Below are positions 8,892 through 16,584 of a DNA stretch of 18,262 nucleotides, one piece after another. The stretch's first letter is position 1; each line of letters begins with the position of its first letter. Origin of the DNA: Bacteroidota bacterium (GTDB lineage: Bacteria > Bacteroidota > Bacteroidia > Bacteroidales > Dysgonomonadaceae); contig JAEWQF010000022.1 in the NCBI GenBank assembly GCA_023399295.1, forward strand, positions 1-18,262, given 5' to 3'. The position numbers and the translations under genes were made by a program. Under the pieces are notes generated by a model that was given only the letters and a program-made list of their open reading frames with translations, ran no database searches and was not told the DNA's origin.

Positions 8892-10448
8892 ATGGAAAGA
8901 AAACAGAAATACAGTATCGCACTACTCGCCTTCCTGGCAGCAGCGTTGTTCAATTTCAGCTGTACCGATGACAGAGCTGAGGAGCTTTCATCGATCGATT
9001 ACGAGAGACTCTTCTCTCCCATCAAGATTGAAGCGTTCGTGATCAACCGCACCGACGCACGGCTGAGCTGGACACTCAACTCGAATGTAGAGTCTTACTC
9101 GCTGGAAGTTTTTGCCGACGACAGCCTCACTTTTGCCGGCACACCGGTGAGGACCTACAACGATGTGACTGGTGATCAGCTCCCCTATTACATTCGCGAA
9201 CTCGACGGCGAGACGCAGTACTCGGTGCGGATCAAATCAGTGGCTGCCGGCAAGACTGAATCTAAATGGAGTGACGTGTCTTTCAAGACCGGTACGGAGA
9301 ATATCTTCCTTCCTTTCCAGGATGGTGATGTGAAAGCTACTTCGGCAACCCTTCGCTGGACACCGGGCAAAACGCTCACCACAATCATGCTCGAGCCGGG
9401 AGGCATCCAGCATACGGTGACTGCCGGTGAGATTGCTGCCGGCATCGCTACCATCGAAGGCTTAACAGCTGAGACAACCTACACGGCGACCCTGAAGAAC
9501 GGGGCAAAAACAAGGGGTATCGTAGAGTTCATGACACTGGTGGATATCGGCAACGCTATTGCCGTTTATCCGGAAGACGACCTCCTGGCCCTGCTGGCCG
9601 CCGCCAACGACGGCGATGCATTCGCCCTCTTCCCCGGCAGCTACGGCGCAGGTGACATGTTTGTGGTGAACAAAACCATTGAGATCAAGGGTGTCTATCC
9701 TTACGACAAGCCAGTACTGAACGGCTACATCTCGTTGGAAGATGGAGCAGGCCTGCTGCTCAAAGATGTGACACTCGACGGTGGTGCATCACAGGGACAA
9801 AGCATTGTCTTCAACACCGGTGAAGTTACCTACAACGCCCTTACCGTGGAAGGATGCGAGATCAGGAACTTTGTGAAAGGGGTTTATTACCTGAACGTTG
9901 CATCCCTGGTGGAATCAATCACCTATCACAACAACCTCATTTATAACATTGTCTGTGACGGAGGCGACTTTATGGATTCCCGTAAGGGTGCATTCAACAG
10001 CCTGACCTTGACCAACAACACCATTTACAACAGTGCAACGGGACGTGATCTGATTCGCTATGACGATGCTTCAGGCAGCTTCCCGGGAATGACTTCTACC
10101 ATCCTGGTGGATCACAACACCTTGCATGGTGTCTGCAACAGTTCATCCAAGCGGTTGTTCTACGTACGATTCAAGGAGAATAAGATTACCTTCACCAACA
10201 ACATTGTGGCAGAAACAGCTGCCATCTTCACCAACCAGAACAACACCGATCCTTCTCCCACCTTCGGCGGAAACAACTTCTTCAATGCCCCGAACCTCTT
10301 CTCGGCATCAGGAAGCTCATCGAAATTTTATGATGACTCTGCCGACAGCGAAGATCCGGGCTTTGTAAATGCGGCCAACGGAGACTTCACCGTCACCAAT
10401 GAATTGCTGAAAGCGAAAGGGACCGGTGACCCCCGCTGGATAAACTAA
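8892..10448 (+). CDS. Fn3-like/parallel beta-helix surface lipoprotein (DUF4957/DUF5123 type)
   Basis: This 518-residue lipoprotein (lipobox FNFSC, Cys24) is followed by TDDRAEE, an acidic patch of the kind that directs Bacteroidota lipoproteins to the surface. Two Fn3-like beta-sandwich domains follow: about 45-135 (ARLSWTLNSNVESYSLEVF, then ELDGETQYSVRIKSV) and about 137-216 (ATSATLRWTPG, then GLTAETTYTATL). From about 222 to the end is a right-handed parallel beta-helix with Asn-rich turns (LTNNTIYN, ITFTNNIVAET). This matches the DUF4957/DUF5123 architecture seen in pectin PULs, in the position usually held by a surface glycan-binding protein. A Lys365/Arg389 pair on neighbouring coils (SRKGAFN and RDLIRYD) resembles the catalytic Lys/Arg layout of PL6 lyases such as chondroitinase B, but the acidic calcium ligands are not clearly conserved. 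It may therefore be a binding protein, a decayed lyase, or an unrecognised enzyme. Confidence 0.85.
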   Translation: MERKQKYSIALLAFLAAALFNFSCTDDRAEELSSIDYERLFSPIKIEAFVINRTDARLSWTLNSNVESYSLEVFADDSLTFAGTPVRTYNDVTGDQLPYYIRELDGETQYSVRIKSVAAGKTESKWSDVSFKTGTENIFLPFQDGDVKATSATLRWTPGKTLTTIMLEPGGIQHTVTAGEIAAGIATIEGLTAETTYTATLKNGAKTRGIVEFMTLVDIGNAIAVYPEDDLLALLAAANDGDAFALFPGSYGAGDMFVVNKTIEIKGVYPYDKPVLNGYISLEDGAGLLLKDVTLDGGASQGQSIVFNTGEVTYNALTVEGCEIRNFVKGVYYLNVASLVESITYHNNLIYNIVCDGGDFMDSRKGAFNSLTLTNNTIYNSATGRDLIRYDDASGSFPGMTSTILVDHNTLHGVCNSSSKRLFYVRFKENKITFTNNIVAETAAIFTNQNNTDPSPTFGGNNFFNAPNLFSASGSSSKFYDDSADSEDPGFVNAANGDFTVTNELLKAKGTGDPRWIN

Positions 10449-10459
10449 CCCAAGACCCT

Positions 10460-10506
10460 ATACCAGTTTACGTGACTCTTTTTTAAAGAGTTACGCAAAC
10501 TGGTAT
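10460..10506 (+). other. Long intra-operon hairpin (22-bp stem, 3-nt loop)
   Basis: Bases 10460-10481 and 10485-10506 are reverse complements at 20 of 22 positions; one of the two differences is a G-U wobble in RNA and the other an A-C mismatch. The loop is TTT. It starts 12 bases after the stop of the beta-helix gene and ends 28 bases before the GH28 ATG. No U-run follows on either strand, so it is not a standard intrinsic terminator. It most plausibly forms an mRNA structure that blocks 3' exonucleases and stabilises the susCD/binding-protein transcript, or that partly limits read-through to the enzyme genes. Confidence 0.75.
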
Positions 10507-10534
10507 TGTGACTAAAACTGTAACAACTGAAAGA

Positions 10535-12211
10535 ATGAAGAATTATTTTTCGATTCTCCTGCTGATTTCCCTTCTGATTTCCTGCAAGGAAAATGCTCCG
10601 GACAATCGTACCTACCCTTATGCTCATCTCTATGATGGGCTCCCTTTCGAAATGCCACAGGTCGAAATCCCAACCTTTCCCGAAAACCATGTCAGTGTGG
10701 CCGACCATGGTGGCAAACCTGACGGCATCACCCTCAACACCAAAGCCTTTGAAGATGCCATGCAGGCACTCTCAGAGAAAGGAGGTGGTACACTGACCGT
10801 ACCGAAAGGGGTCTGGTTCACCGGGCCTATCGTCTTCCGCTCGAACATCAACATGCATCTTGAAAAAGGAGCACTGATTCTTTTCTCCCCCGACAAGGAT
10901 CTATACCCGCTGGTGGAGACCGTCTTCGAAGGTCTCAACACCCGCCGCTGCCAATCGCCCATCTCAGGACGTAACCTCGAAAACATCGCCATCACAGGTG
11001 AAGGATCCATCAACGGTTCGGGTGAGGCATGGCGACCCCTAAAAAGAGAGAAGGTGACTGAGAGCCACTGGAAAAAGGTGGTTCAATCTGGTGGTGTGGT
11101 GCAGAACGACAATTACTGGTTTCCTTCAACCGCCTCGTTAAAAGGCCATGAGATGAGCGACATGAACGTACCGCGACAAGATCTCACAGAGGAGCAATGG
11201 CAGGAGATCAAGGATTTCCTGCGCCCCGTGATGATTAGCTTCATGGAGTGTAAGAACGTATACTTGCAGGGGGTACTGTTTGAAAACTCGCCGGCTTGGA
11301 ACATCCACCCGCTGATGTGCGAGAATGTGATCGTGGATGGCATCCTGGTGCGAAATCCCAGCTACTCACAGAATGGCGATGGTATCGACCTGGAGTCATG
11401 TGTCAATTCTCTAATCGTAAACTCGGTGTTTGATGTGGGCGATGACGCCATCTGCATCAAGTCGGGAAAGGATGAGGACGGAAGGCGGCGCGGGCGCCCC
11501 ACCGAAAACCTGATTGTGGACAACTGCAAGGTATTCAACGGTCACGGCGGCTTCATCGTGGGCAGTGAAATGTCAGGAGGTGTACGCAATATTTCAGTAA
11601 GCAACTGTCAGTTCCTGGGTACCGACGTAGGACTGCGCTTCAAGAGCAACCGTGGCCGTGGAGGCGTGGTGGAGAACATTTACATCTCCGACATCTACAT
11701 GTTCGACATTGCGACCGACTCGTTTCTCTTCGATCTCTACTACGGTGGCAAGTCGGCATCTGAATCTCTTGCAGACGGGGATACCATGCCGACCGATCAA
11801 CCTGCTTTCCCCGTTACCGAGGAGACTCCTGTATTCCGAAACATCTTCGTGAAGAACCTGGTATCACGCAATGCCCGCAGGGCAATGTTCTTCAACGGTC
11901 TGCCAGAGATGAACATCGAAAACATAAACCTGGAGAATGCCTTTGTAACAGCTCGTTACGGCGCTGAATTCTCAGAGTCGAAAGATATAACCTTTAAAAA
12001 TGTGACCGTAATCCCGGAAGAAGGCCCGGCCTACATGTTCCACAACGTAAAAAACTTCAAAACGGAAAATCTATCATACGAAATCGGTGAAAGACAAAAG
12101 GCAGCAGTGATCACCGGACGTGAGACATCAGGACTTCAACTCTCCGGTCTGCAGGAAGAGCTTGCTGAGATCGCACCGGAAGTGGAGAGCGACAAGGTTG
12201 TCTTCAAATAA
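10535..12211 (+). CDS. GH28 polygalacturonase-family glycoside hydrolase (lipoprotein)
   Basis: The product (558 residues) should hydrolyse alpha-1,4-galacturonosyl linkages in pectin by inversion. The GH28 active-site motifs are all present: N280-G-D282 (NGDGID), D303-D304 in VGDDAICIKSG, G336-H337-G338 in GHGGFIVGSE, and R368-F-K370 in LRFKSN, corresponding to the family NTD, DD, GHG and RIK blocks. The fold starts with VADHGGKPDGITLNTKAFEDA, typical of a beta-helix cap. An insertion of about 60 residues (about 165-230) is common in bacterial exo-acting members. The signal is a lipobox LLISC with Cys17. I chose the ATG at 10535 over an in-frame GTG at 10508: the ATG gives a compact lipoprotein signal, while the GTG abuts the hairpin. 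Exo or endo mode, and homogalacturonan or rhamnogalacturonan preference, cannot be fixed from sequence. CE12 follows after 15 bp. Confidence 0.92.
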   Translation: MKNYFSILLLISLLISCKENAPDNRTYPYAHLYDGLPFEMPQVEIPTFPENHVSVADHGGKPDGITLNTKAFEDAMQALSEKGGGTLTVPKGVWFTGPIVFRSNINMHLEKGALILFSPDKDLYPLVETVFEGLNTRRCQSPISGRNLENIAITGEGSINGSGEAWRPLKREKVTESHWKKVVQSGGVVQNDNYWFPSTASLKGHEMSDMNVPRQDLTEEQWQEIKDFLRPVMISFMECKNVYLQGVLFENSPAWNIHPLMCENVIVDGILVRNPSYSQNGDGIDLESCVNSLIVNSVFDVGDDAICIKSGKDEDGRRRGRPTENLIVDNCKVFNGHGGFIVGSEMSGGVRNISVSNCQFLGTDVGLRFKSNRGRGGVVENIYISDIYMFDIATDSFLFDLYYGGKSASESLADGDTMPTDQPAFPVTEETPVFRNIFVKNLVSRNARRAMFFNGLPEMNIENINLENAFVTARYGAEFSESKDITFKNVTVIPEEGPAYMFHNVKNFKTENLSYEIGERQKAAVITGRETSGLQLSGLQEELAEIAPEVESDKVVFK

Positions 12212-12226
12212 AAAGCAGAGGTAGTG

Positions 12227-13018
12227 ATGAAAATAACAATGAAACCTGTAATACTCTTCACATTGCTGTCTTTATCTATGTCGTTGGGGTGCACAGGACC
12301 CAAGCCGGCAAAGATACTGATGGCAGGCGACTCTACCATGGCAGACAAGCCGCTATCCAAACAGCTAGTGGATAGCCTGACCGGGGAGTCGACAGAAGAG
12401 CCGTTTCTGGAAAGAGGCTGGGGACAATTGTTGCCTGAGATGATTTCCAATATGGGGAGAGTCCTCAATTTTGCCCGCAATGGCCGCAGCACACGCACCT
12501 TCGTGGAAGAGGGACTCTGGGGTGAATTGTACGATCAGATTGCACCTGGCGATGTGGTCATCATCCAGTTCGGTCATAATGATGGGGTAATCACCAAAAG
12601 AAGTTACACCAACCCGGCTCAGTTCAGGCTGAACTTTGTGGCTTTCGTCAACGAAGTGAATGCCAGGGGAGCCTACCCGATCCTATGCACCCCCGTCGCA
12701 CGTCGCAAGTTCGATGAAAAGGGAGTACTACAACCAACTCATGGGGAGTATCCCGATATCATTCGCTCAGTGGCCACTCAGGAGAAGGTGCTCCTTATCG
12801 ACATGGAAGTACTTACCTCAAAATGGTTACAGGATGCCGGCATGGAGGGATCAAAACAGTTTTTCCACAAGCTCCCTCCCGGTGTCAGCAAGCTCTACCC
12901 TGAAGGGCTTGACGACAACACCCACTTCAACGAGCAGGGAGCCAGGGAGGTAGCCCGAATGTTTGTCGACGCGGTCAAAAAACAGAATGTTGAACCACTG
13001 ACTCATTTACTCAAATAA
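12227..13018 (+). CDS. CE12-like SGNH acetylesterase (pectin/rhamnogalacturonan deacetylase)
   Basis: This 263-residue protein probably removes O-acetyl groups from pectin so that lyases and hydrolases can reach the backbone. SGNH/GDSL motifs are visible: block I AGDSTMAD with nucleophile Ser36, block II Gly/Asn region in NFARNGRSTRTF, block III QFGHNDG, and block V DDNTHFNEQGA holding the Asp-x-x-His pair. Length and the GDSTMAD and GHND forms match rhamnogalacturonan acetylesterases of CE12. A lipobox (SLGC, Cys22) predicts a lipoprotein; the residues after it (TGPKPAK) lack an acidic export patch, so a periplasmic location is likely. ATG 12227 has AGAGG at 12217-12221, 5 bases upstream; a GTG directly before it (12224) and an ATG at 12239 are less favoured. 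It lies 15 bp after GH28 and 9 bp before GH105, clearly within the operon. Confidence 0.9.
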   Translation: MKITMKPVILFTLLSLSMSLGCTGPKPAKILMAGDSTMADKPLSKQLVDSLTGESTEEPFLERGWGQLLPEMISNMGRVLNFARNGRSTRTFVEEGLWGELYDQIAPGDVVIIQFGHNDGVITKRSYTNPAQFRLNFVAFVNEVNARGAYPILCTPVARRKFDEKGVLQPTHGEYPDIIRSVATQEKVLLIDMEVLTSKWLQDAGMEGSKQFFHKLPPGVSKLYPEGLDDNTHFNEQGAREVARMFVDAVKKQNVEPLTHLLK

Positions 13019-13027
13019 CAAATCCCG

Positions 13028-14209
13028 ATGAAAAAATTATTCACATTCCTTTTCCCATTCATCTCTTTGTTGCTTAGCTGCACGGGAGAGAAAGAGGTTA
13101 CAGCAGATCCCTATTACCTAAGGATGGCTGAGTCGGAAATGCAACGTTACCCTGAGAGCTGGATGGTAGACTTCTCAGAGAAAATCAAATGGAACTACAC
13201 CCATGGGCTGGAGCTGCAGGCAATGATACAGGTATCGGAGAAAAGTGGCGATGAAAAATACTTCCGTTATGCCGAAGCCTATGCCGATACGATGGTCAAT
13301 GAAGATGGGACCATCAAGACCTATGTACTTGAAAAATACAACATCGACCACATTAACCCCGGTAAGATGCTCTTTCCAATCTATGAGAAGACGCAAAACC
13401 CCAAGTACCTGAAAGCCCTTCAGCTACTCAGAAGCCAGATGGAAACCCACCCGCGCATCTCCAACGGTGGCTTCTGGCACAAGCAGATCTACCCCCACCA
13501 GGTGTGGCTCGACGGTCTTTACATGGCAGGCCCCTTTTTGGCGGAATACGGCAAACGTTTCGACGAGCCGTCACTCTTCGACGAGGCAGCGTTGCAACTC
13601 ACCACCGCCTGGGACGACCTGATTGACGAGGAGAGCGGTCTGCTCTACCACGGTTGGGATGAGAGCCGCGAACAGCGGTGGGCCGACCCGGTCACCGGGC
13701 GCTCACCCCACTTCTGGTCACGAAGTATCGGTTGGTACATGATGGCAATGATCGATGTGCTGGACTTCTTGCCGGAAGACCATCACCAGAGGGCTGAAAT
13801 CATCGAACAACTGAACCATATTGCTACTGCCATAGAAAAATATCGTGACCCTGTAACGGGGATGTGGTATCAGGTAACCGACCTGGGCGAAAGAGAGGGC
13901 AACTACCTGGAATCGTCCGGCTCCATCATGTTTATCTACAGCTGGGTGAAAGGCGCACAAAAAGGCTACCTTCCTGATGCTTTCCTGCAAAAGGGTACAG
14001 AGGCATATGATCAATTTCTGGAACAGTTTATCCGTGAAAACGAAGACGGCACCATTTCGGTCACCGACGTCTGCTCCGTAGCCGGCCTGGGGGGTGAAAA
14101 GCGGTACCGTGATGGCAGTTTCGAATATTACATCTCGGAACCGATACGGGATGACGATCCCAAAGCCATAGGTCCTTTCATCATGACAAGCATATTGTTG
14201 GAGCGATAA
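13028..14209 (+). CDS. GH105 unsaturated galacturonyl/rhamnogalacturonyl hydrolase
   Basis: This 393-residue enzyme of the YteR/RhiN family should remove the 4,5-unsaturated uronic acid that pectate lyases leave at the non-reducing end, by hydration of the double bond. The (alpha/alpha)6 barrel is recognisable from KWNYTHGLELQAM, YNIDHINPGKMLFPIYEK, GGFWHKQIYPHQVWLDGLYM, GLLYHGWDE, FWSRSIGWYMMAMIDVL, ESSGSIMFIYSWVKG and CSVAGLGG. Asp162 in QVWLDGLYM aligns with the catalytic Asp of YteR. Length is usual for the family. The signal is a lipobox LLLSC with Cys18, so the protein is membrane anchored, probably in the periplasm where imported unsaturated oligosaccharides arrive. It lies 9 bp after CE12 and 23 bp before the PL1-CE8 gene that would make its substrate. 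Whether it prefers unsaturated GalA-Rha or GalA-GalA cannot be told here. Confidence 0.94.
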   Translation: MKKLFTFLFPFISLLLSCTGEKEVTADPYYLRMAESEMQRYPESWMVDFSEKIKWNYTHGLELQAMIQVSEKSGDEKYFRYAEAYADTMVNEDGTIKTYVLEKYNIDHINPGKMLFPIYEKTQNPKYLKALQLLRSQMETHPRISNGGFWHKQIYPHQVWLDGLYMAGPFLAEYGKRFDEPSLFDEAALQLTTAWDDLIDEESGLLYHGWDESREQRWADPVTGRSPHFWSRSIGWYMMAMIDVLDFLPEDHHQRAEIIEQLNHIATAIEKYRDPVTGMWYQVTDLGEREGNYLESSGSIMFIYSWVKGAQKGYLPDAFLQKGTEAYDQFLEQFIRENEDGTISVTDVCSVAGLGGEKRYRDGSFEYYISEPIRDDDPKAIGPFIMTSILLER

Positions 14210-14232
14210 TAAAAAAAATATAACTTTGACAC

Positions 14233-16575
14233 ATGACGCACAAACCAACCATCCTACTGATAATCTCAGTATTGATATCTACTGCCAACTGGGTGGCGGC
14301 ACAGACACCAGCCTTTCCCGGCGCCGGGGGTGCCGGCATGTTCACAACCGGTGGGCGTGGAGGAGAAGTGCTCTATGTCACCTCCCTCGATGACTCCGAA
14401 GAGCCTGGCACACTACGTTGGGCCATACGTAAGAAAGGTCCCCGTATCATCTTATTCAAGGTGTCCGGGGAGATACGTCTTAATAGCCCGCTGAAGATCA
14501 ACAACGGCGACTTGACCATCGCCGGCCAATCGGCTCCTGGTGATGGCATCTGCATCAGCAACCACGAGACGGTGATCAGTGCCGACAACGTAGTCATCCG
14601 CTTCATCCGCTTCCGGCTGGGAGACAGGGCTCAGAAGGCGGTTGATGCGTTATCAGGGTTCAGGAACGAGAACATCATCATCGACCACTGTAGCATGAGC
14701 TGGGGAGTAGATGAACTCTCCTCTTTTTACGACAACCGTAACTTCACCATGCAATGGTGCTTCATCACCGAAAGTCTCAGAAACTCGGTACATACCAAGG
14801 GAAGACATGGCTACGGCGGCATATGGGGCGGCCAGAACGCATCGTTCCACCACAATCTGCTTGCTCACAACGACAGCCGCAATCCGCGCTTCTGTGGCAG
14901 CCGTTACTCCAACCAACCCGATCTGGAGAAGGTGGATTTCCGCAATAACTTGATTTACAATTGGGGAGCTAACAATATCTACGCCGGTGAAGGTGGCGAA
15001 TACAACCTGGTAGGGAATTATTTCAAGCCGGGGCCTGCCACCGGGAACAGTGCCTCTAAACGAATCCTGAACCCCGATGCGGACAACGGCAAAAACAACC
15101 AGCCGTCAGGCATCCATGGTCGATTCTATCTCGAGGGTAATATCCTGGAGGGTAATGAGTCGGTCAGCAGCGACAACACGCTTGGAGTGGAAATGGGAAG
15201 TACTTTTGCTCAATTTGCCCCACAGGTAAAGCGAGAGAATATCTTTGCTACGGAGCCCTTCCCAATGGTCCCGGTCACTACCGATGAGGCAACACAATCC
15301 TACGAAAAGGTGTTGCGCTTCGGTGGCTGCTCACTGGTCAGAGATATTCATGACGAACGGTATGTGGAAGATGTGAAAGCTGGTTCCTACACCTTTGAGG
15401 GCTCTGGCGGTAGCACCGGGGGACTGATCGACAGTCAGGAGGATGTGGGAGGATGGCCTGAGTACCGTACCTACAATTCCTATTTGGACGGAGATGAGGA
15501 TGGTATTCCCGACGGATGGTTGGAGCAGCACTTTCCCGGTAAAAAGGCGGATGAATTGAATGAGGAGGGATACACCTACCTGGAGCTCTATCTCCACAGC
15601 CTGGTAGCCCATCTGATGGGTGAGGATACGGATGAGTCAACAGACAACCAACAGCACCCCCCCACAGCCATCAAAAAAATCGTCGTCGACCAACAAGGCG
15701 AAGGCGATTTCCTTTCGTTACAGGAGGCAATCGATGCGGTAAGGGCATTCGATCCCGATTACAGCACTGTGATCTACCTGAAAGAGGGAATCTACTATGA
15801 AAAGGTGGTGATTCCAGAATATCTGCGTAACCTGAAGATTGTAGGTGAAAACAGGGATAAGACCATCATCTCCTACAATGACCATGCCCGGTTGAACAAT
15901 ATGGGTACTTTTCGAACCTACACCCTGATGATCAGGGGGAGCAATATCATCCTGGAAAATCTGACAATCGAGAACAACGCCCCCATGGTAGCGCAGGCGG
16001 TGGCCCTCCATACCGAAGGAGACCGCATCATCCTGAAGAACTGCCGGCTACTGGGCAACCAGGACACCCTCTATACAGGTAGGGAGAAGGGGAGGCTCTT
16101 CTTCCATAACTGCTACATTGAAGGAACCACCGATTTTATTTTCGGTCCCTCTACGGCATGGTTTGAAGCATGCACCCTTCACGGGAAAAAGAACTCCTAC
16201 ATTACCGCGGCCAGTACCCCTCAGGATGCCGCATTTGGATACATCTTCAACCGGTGTCACATCACCGCTGCCGAGAATGTAACCTCCCTCTACCTGGGCC
16301 GTCCCTGGCGCCCCTACGCAATGACGCTCTTCATGCACTGCACACTTCCGGCGGCTATCAACCCTTCCGGGTGGGACAACTGGCGCAACCCGGACAACGA
16401 ACAAACGGCACGTTATGCAGAGTTTAATAACAGTGGAAAAGGAAGCAGACCGGCAGAGAGAGTAGCATGGAGTAAAATCCTTACCCAGGGTGAGGGCGCG
16501 TCCATCACCCTTGAAAAGGTGATGGGTGATTTTTATCCTGCAATCATTGCTGAAACAAATCATCTCGAACCATAA
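14233..16575 (+). CDS. PL1 pectate lyase fused to CE8 pectin methylesterase
   Basis: This 780-residue bifunctional enzyme has a type I signal peptide (cleavage after Ala23, WVAA/Q) and no lipobox. Residues about 25-405 are a PL1 parallel beta-helix: FPGAGGAGMFTTGGRGG, SLDDSEEPGTLRWAI, DHCSMSWGVDE (Asp151 region) and HNDSRNPRF, where Arg216 or Arg219 is the likely catalytic base. An acidic loop DGDEDGIPDG (Asp419, 421, 423, 427) looks like a calcium-binding repeat. A polar linker (about 455-478) leads to a CE8 domain (about 480-775) with all family motifs: GNQDTLYTG (Gln610, Asp611), GTTDFIFG (Asp634) and LGRPWRPY (Arg690, Trp692). CE8 removes methyl esters from homogalacturonan and PL1 then cleaves the demethylated chain by calcium-dependent beta-elimination. 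Both halves look intact. It is probably periplasmic or secreted. GH105 upstream acts on its products. Confidence 0.95.
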   Translation: MTHKPTILLIISVLISTANWVAAQTPAFPGAGGAGMFTTGGRGGEVLYVTSLDDSEEPGTLRWAIRKKGPRIILFKVSGEIRLNSPLKINNGDLTIAGQSAPGDGICISNHETVISADNVVIRFIRFRLGDRAQKAVDALSGFRNENIIIDHCSMSWGVDELSSFYDNRNFTMQWCFITESLRNSVHTKGRHGYGGIWGGQNASFHHNLLAHNDSRNPRFCGSRYSNQPDLEKVDFRNNLIYNWGANNIYAGEGGEYNLVGNYFKPGPATGNSASKRILNPDADNGKNNQPSGIHGRFYLEGNILEGNESVSSDNTLGVEMGSTFAQFAPQVKRENIFATEPFPMVPVTTDEATQSYEKVLRFGGCSLVRDIHDERYVEDVKAGSYTFEGSGGSTGGLIDSQEDVGGWPEYRTYNSYLDGDEDGIPDGWLEQHFPGKKADELNEEGYTYLELYLHSLVAHLMGEDTDESTDNQQHPPTAIKKIVVDQQGEGDFLSLQEAIDAVRAFDPDYSTVIYLKEGIYYEKVVIPEYLRNLKIVGENRDKTIISYNDHARLNNMGTFRTYTLMIRGSNIILENLTIENNAPMVAQAVALHTEGDRIILKNCRLLGNQDTLYTGREKGRLFFHNCYIEGTTDFIFGPSTAWFEACTLHGKKNSYITAASTPQDAAFGYIFNRCHITAAENVTSLYLGRPWRPYAMTLFMHCTLPAAINPSGWDNWRNPDNEQTARYAEFNNSGKGSRPAERVAWSKILTQGEGASITLEKVMGDFYPAIIAETNHLEP

Positions 16576-16584
16576 ACAATCAAG

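Noticed and set aside
10460..10506. Intrinsic (Rho-independent) terminator at the hairpin
   Set aside because: The stem is strong, but no U-run follows on either strand and the next gene belongs to the same pathway, so full termination is unlikely.
10508..10534. GTG start for the GH28 gene at 10508
   Set aside because: It would begin at the foot of the hairpin and add nine polar residues before an otherwise ideal lipoprotein signal; the ATG at 10535 fits better.
13718..14248. Minus-strand open frame of 176 codons opposite the GH105 gene
   Set aside because: It overlaps a complete GH105 gene with catalytic motifs, and its Cys/Phe/Val-rich translation looks like a reverse-strand shadow.
16048..16563. 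Minus-strand open frame of 171 codons opposite the CE8 domain
   Set aside because: The plus-strand CE8 motifs are complete here; the antisense translation shows no family features.
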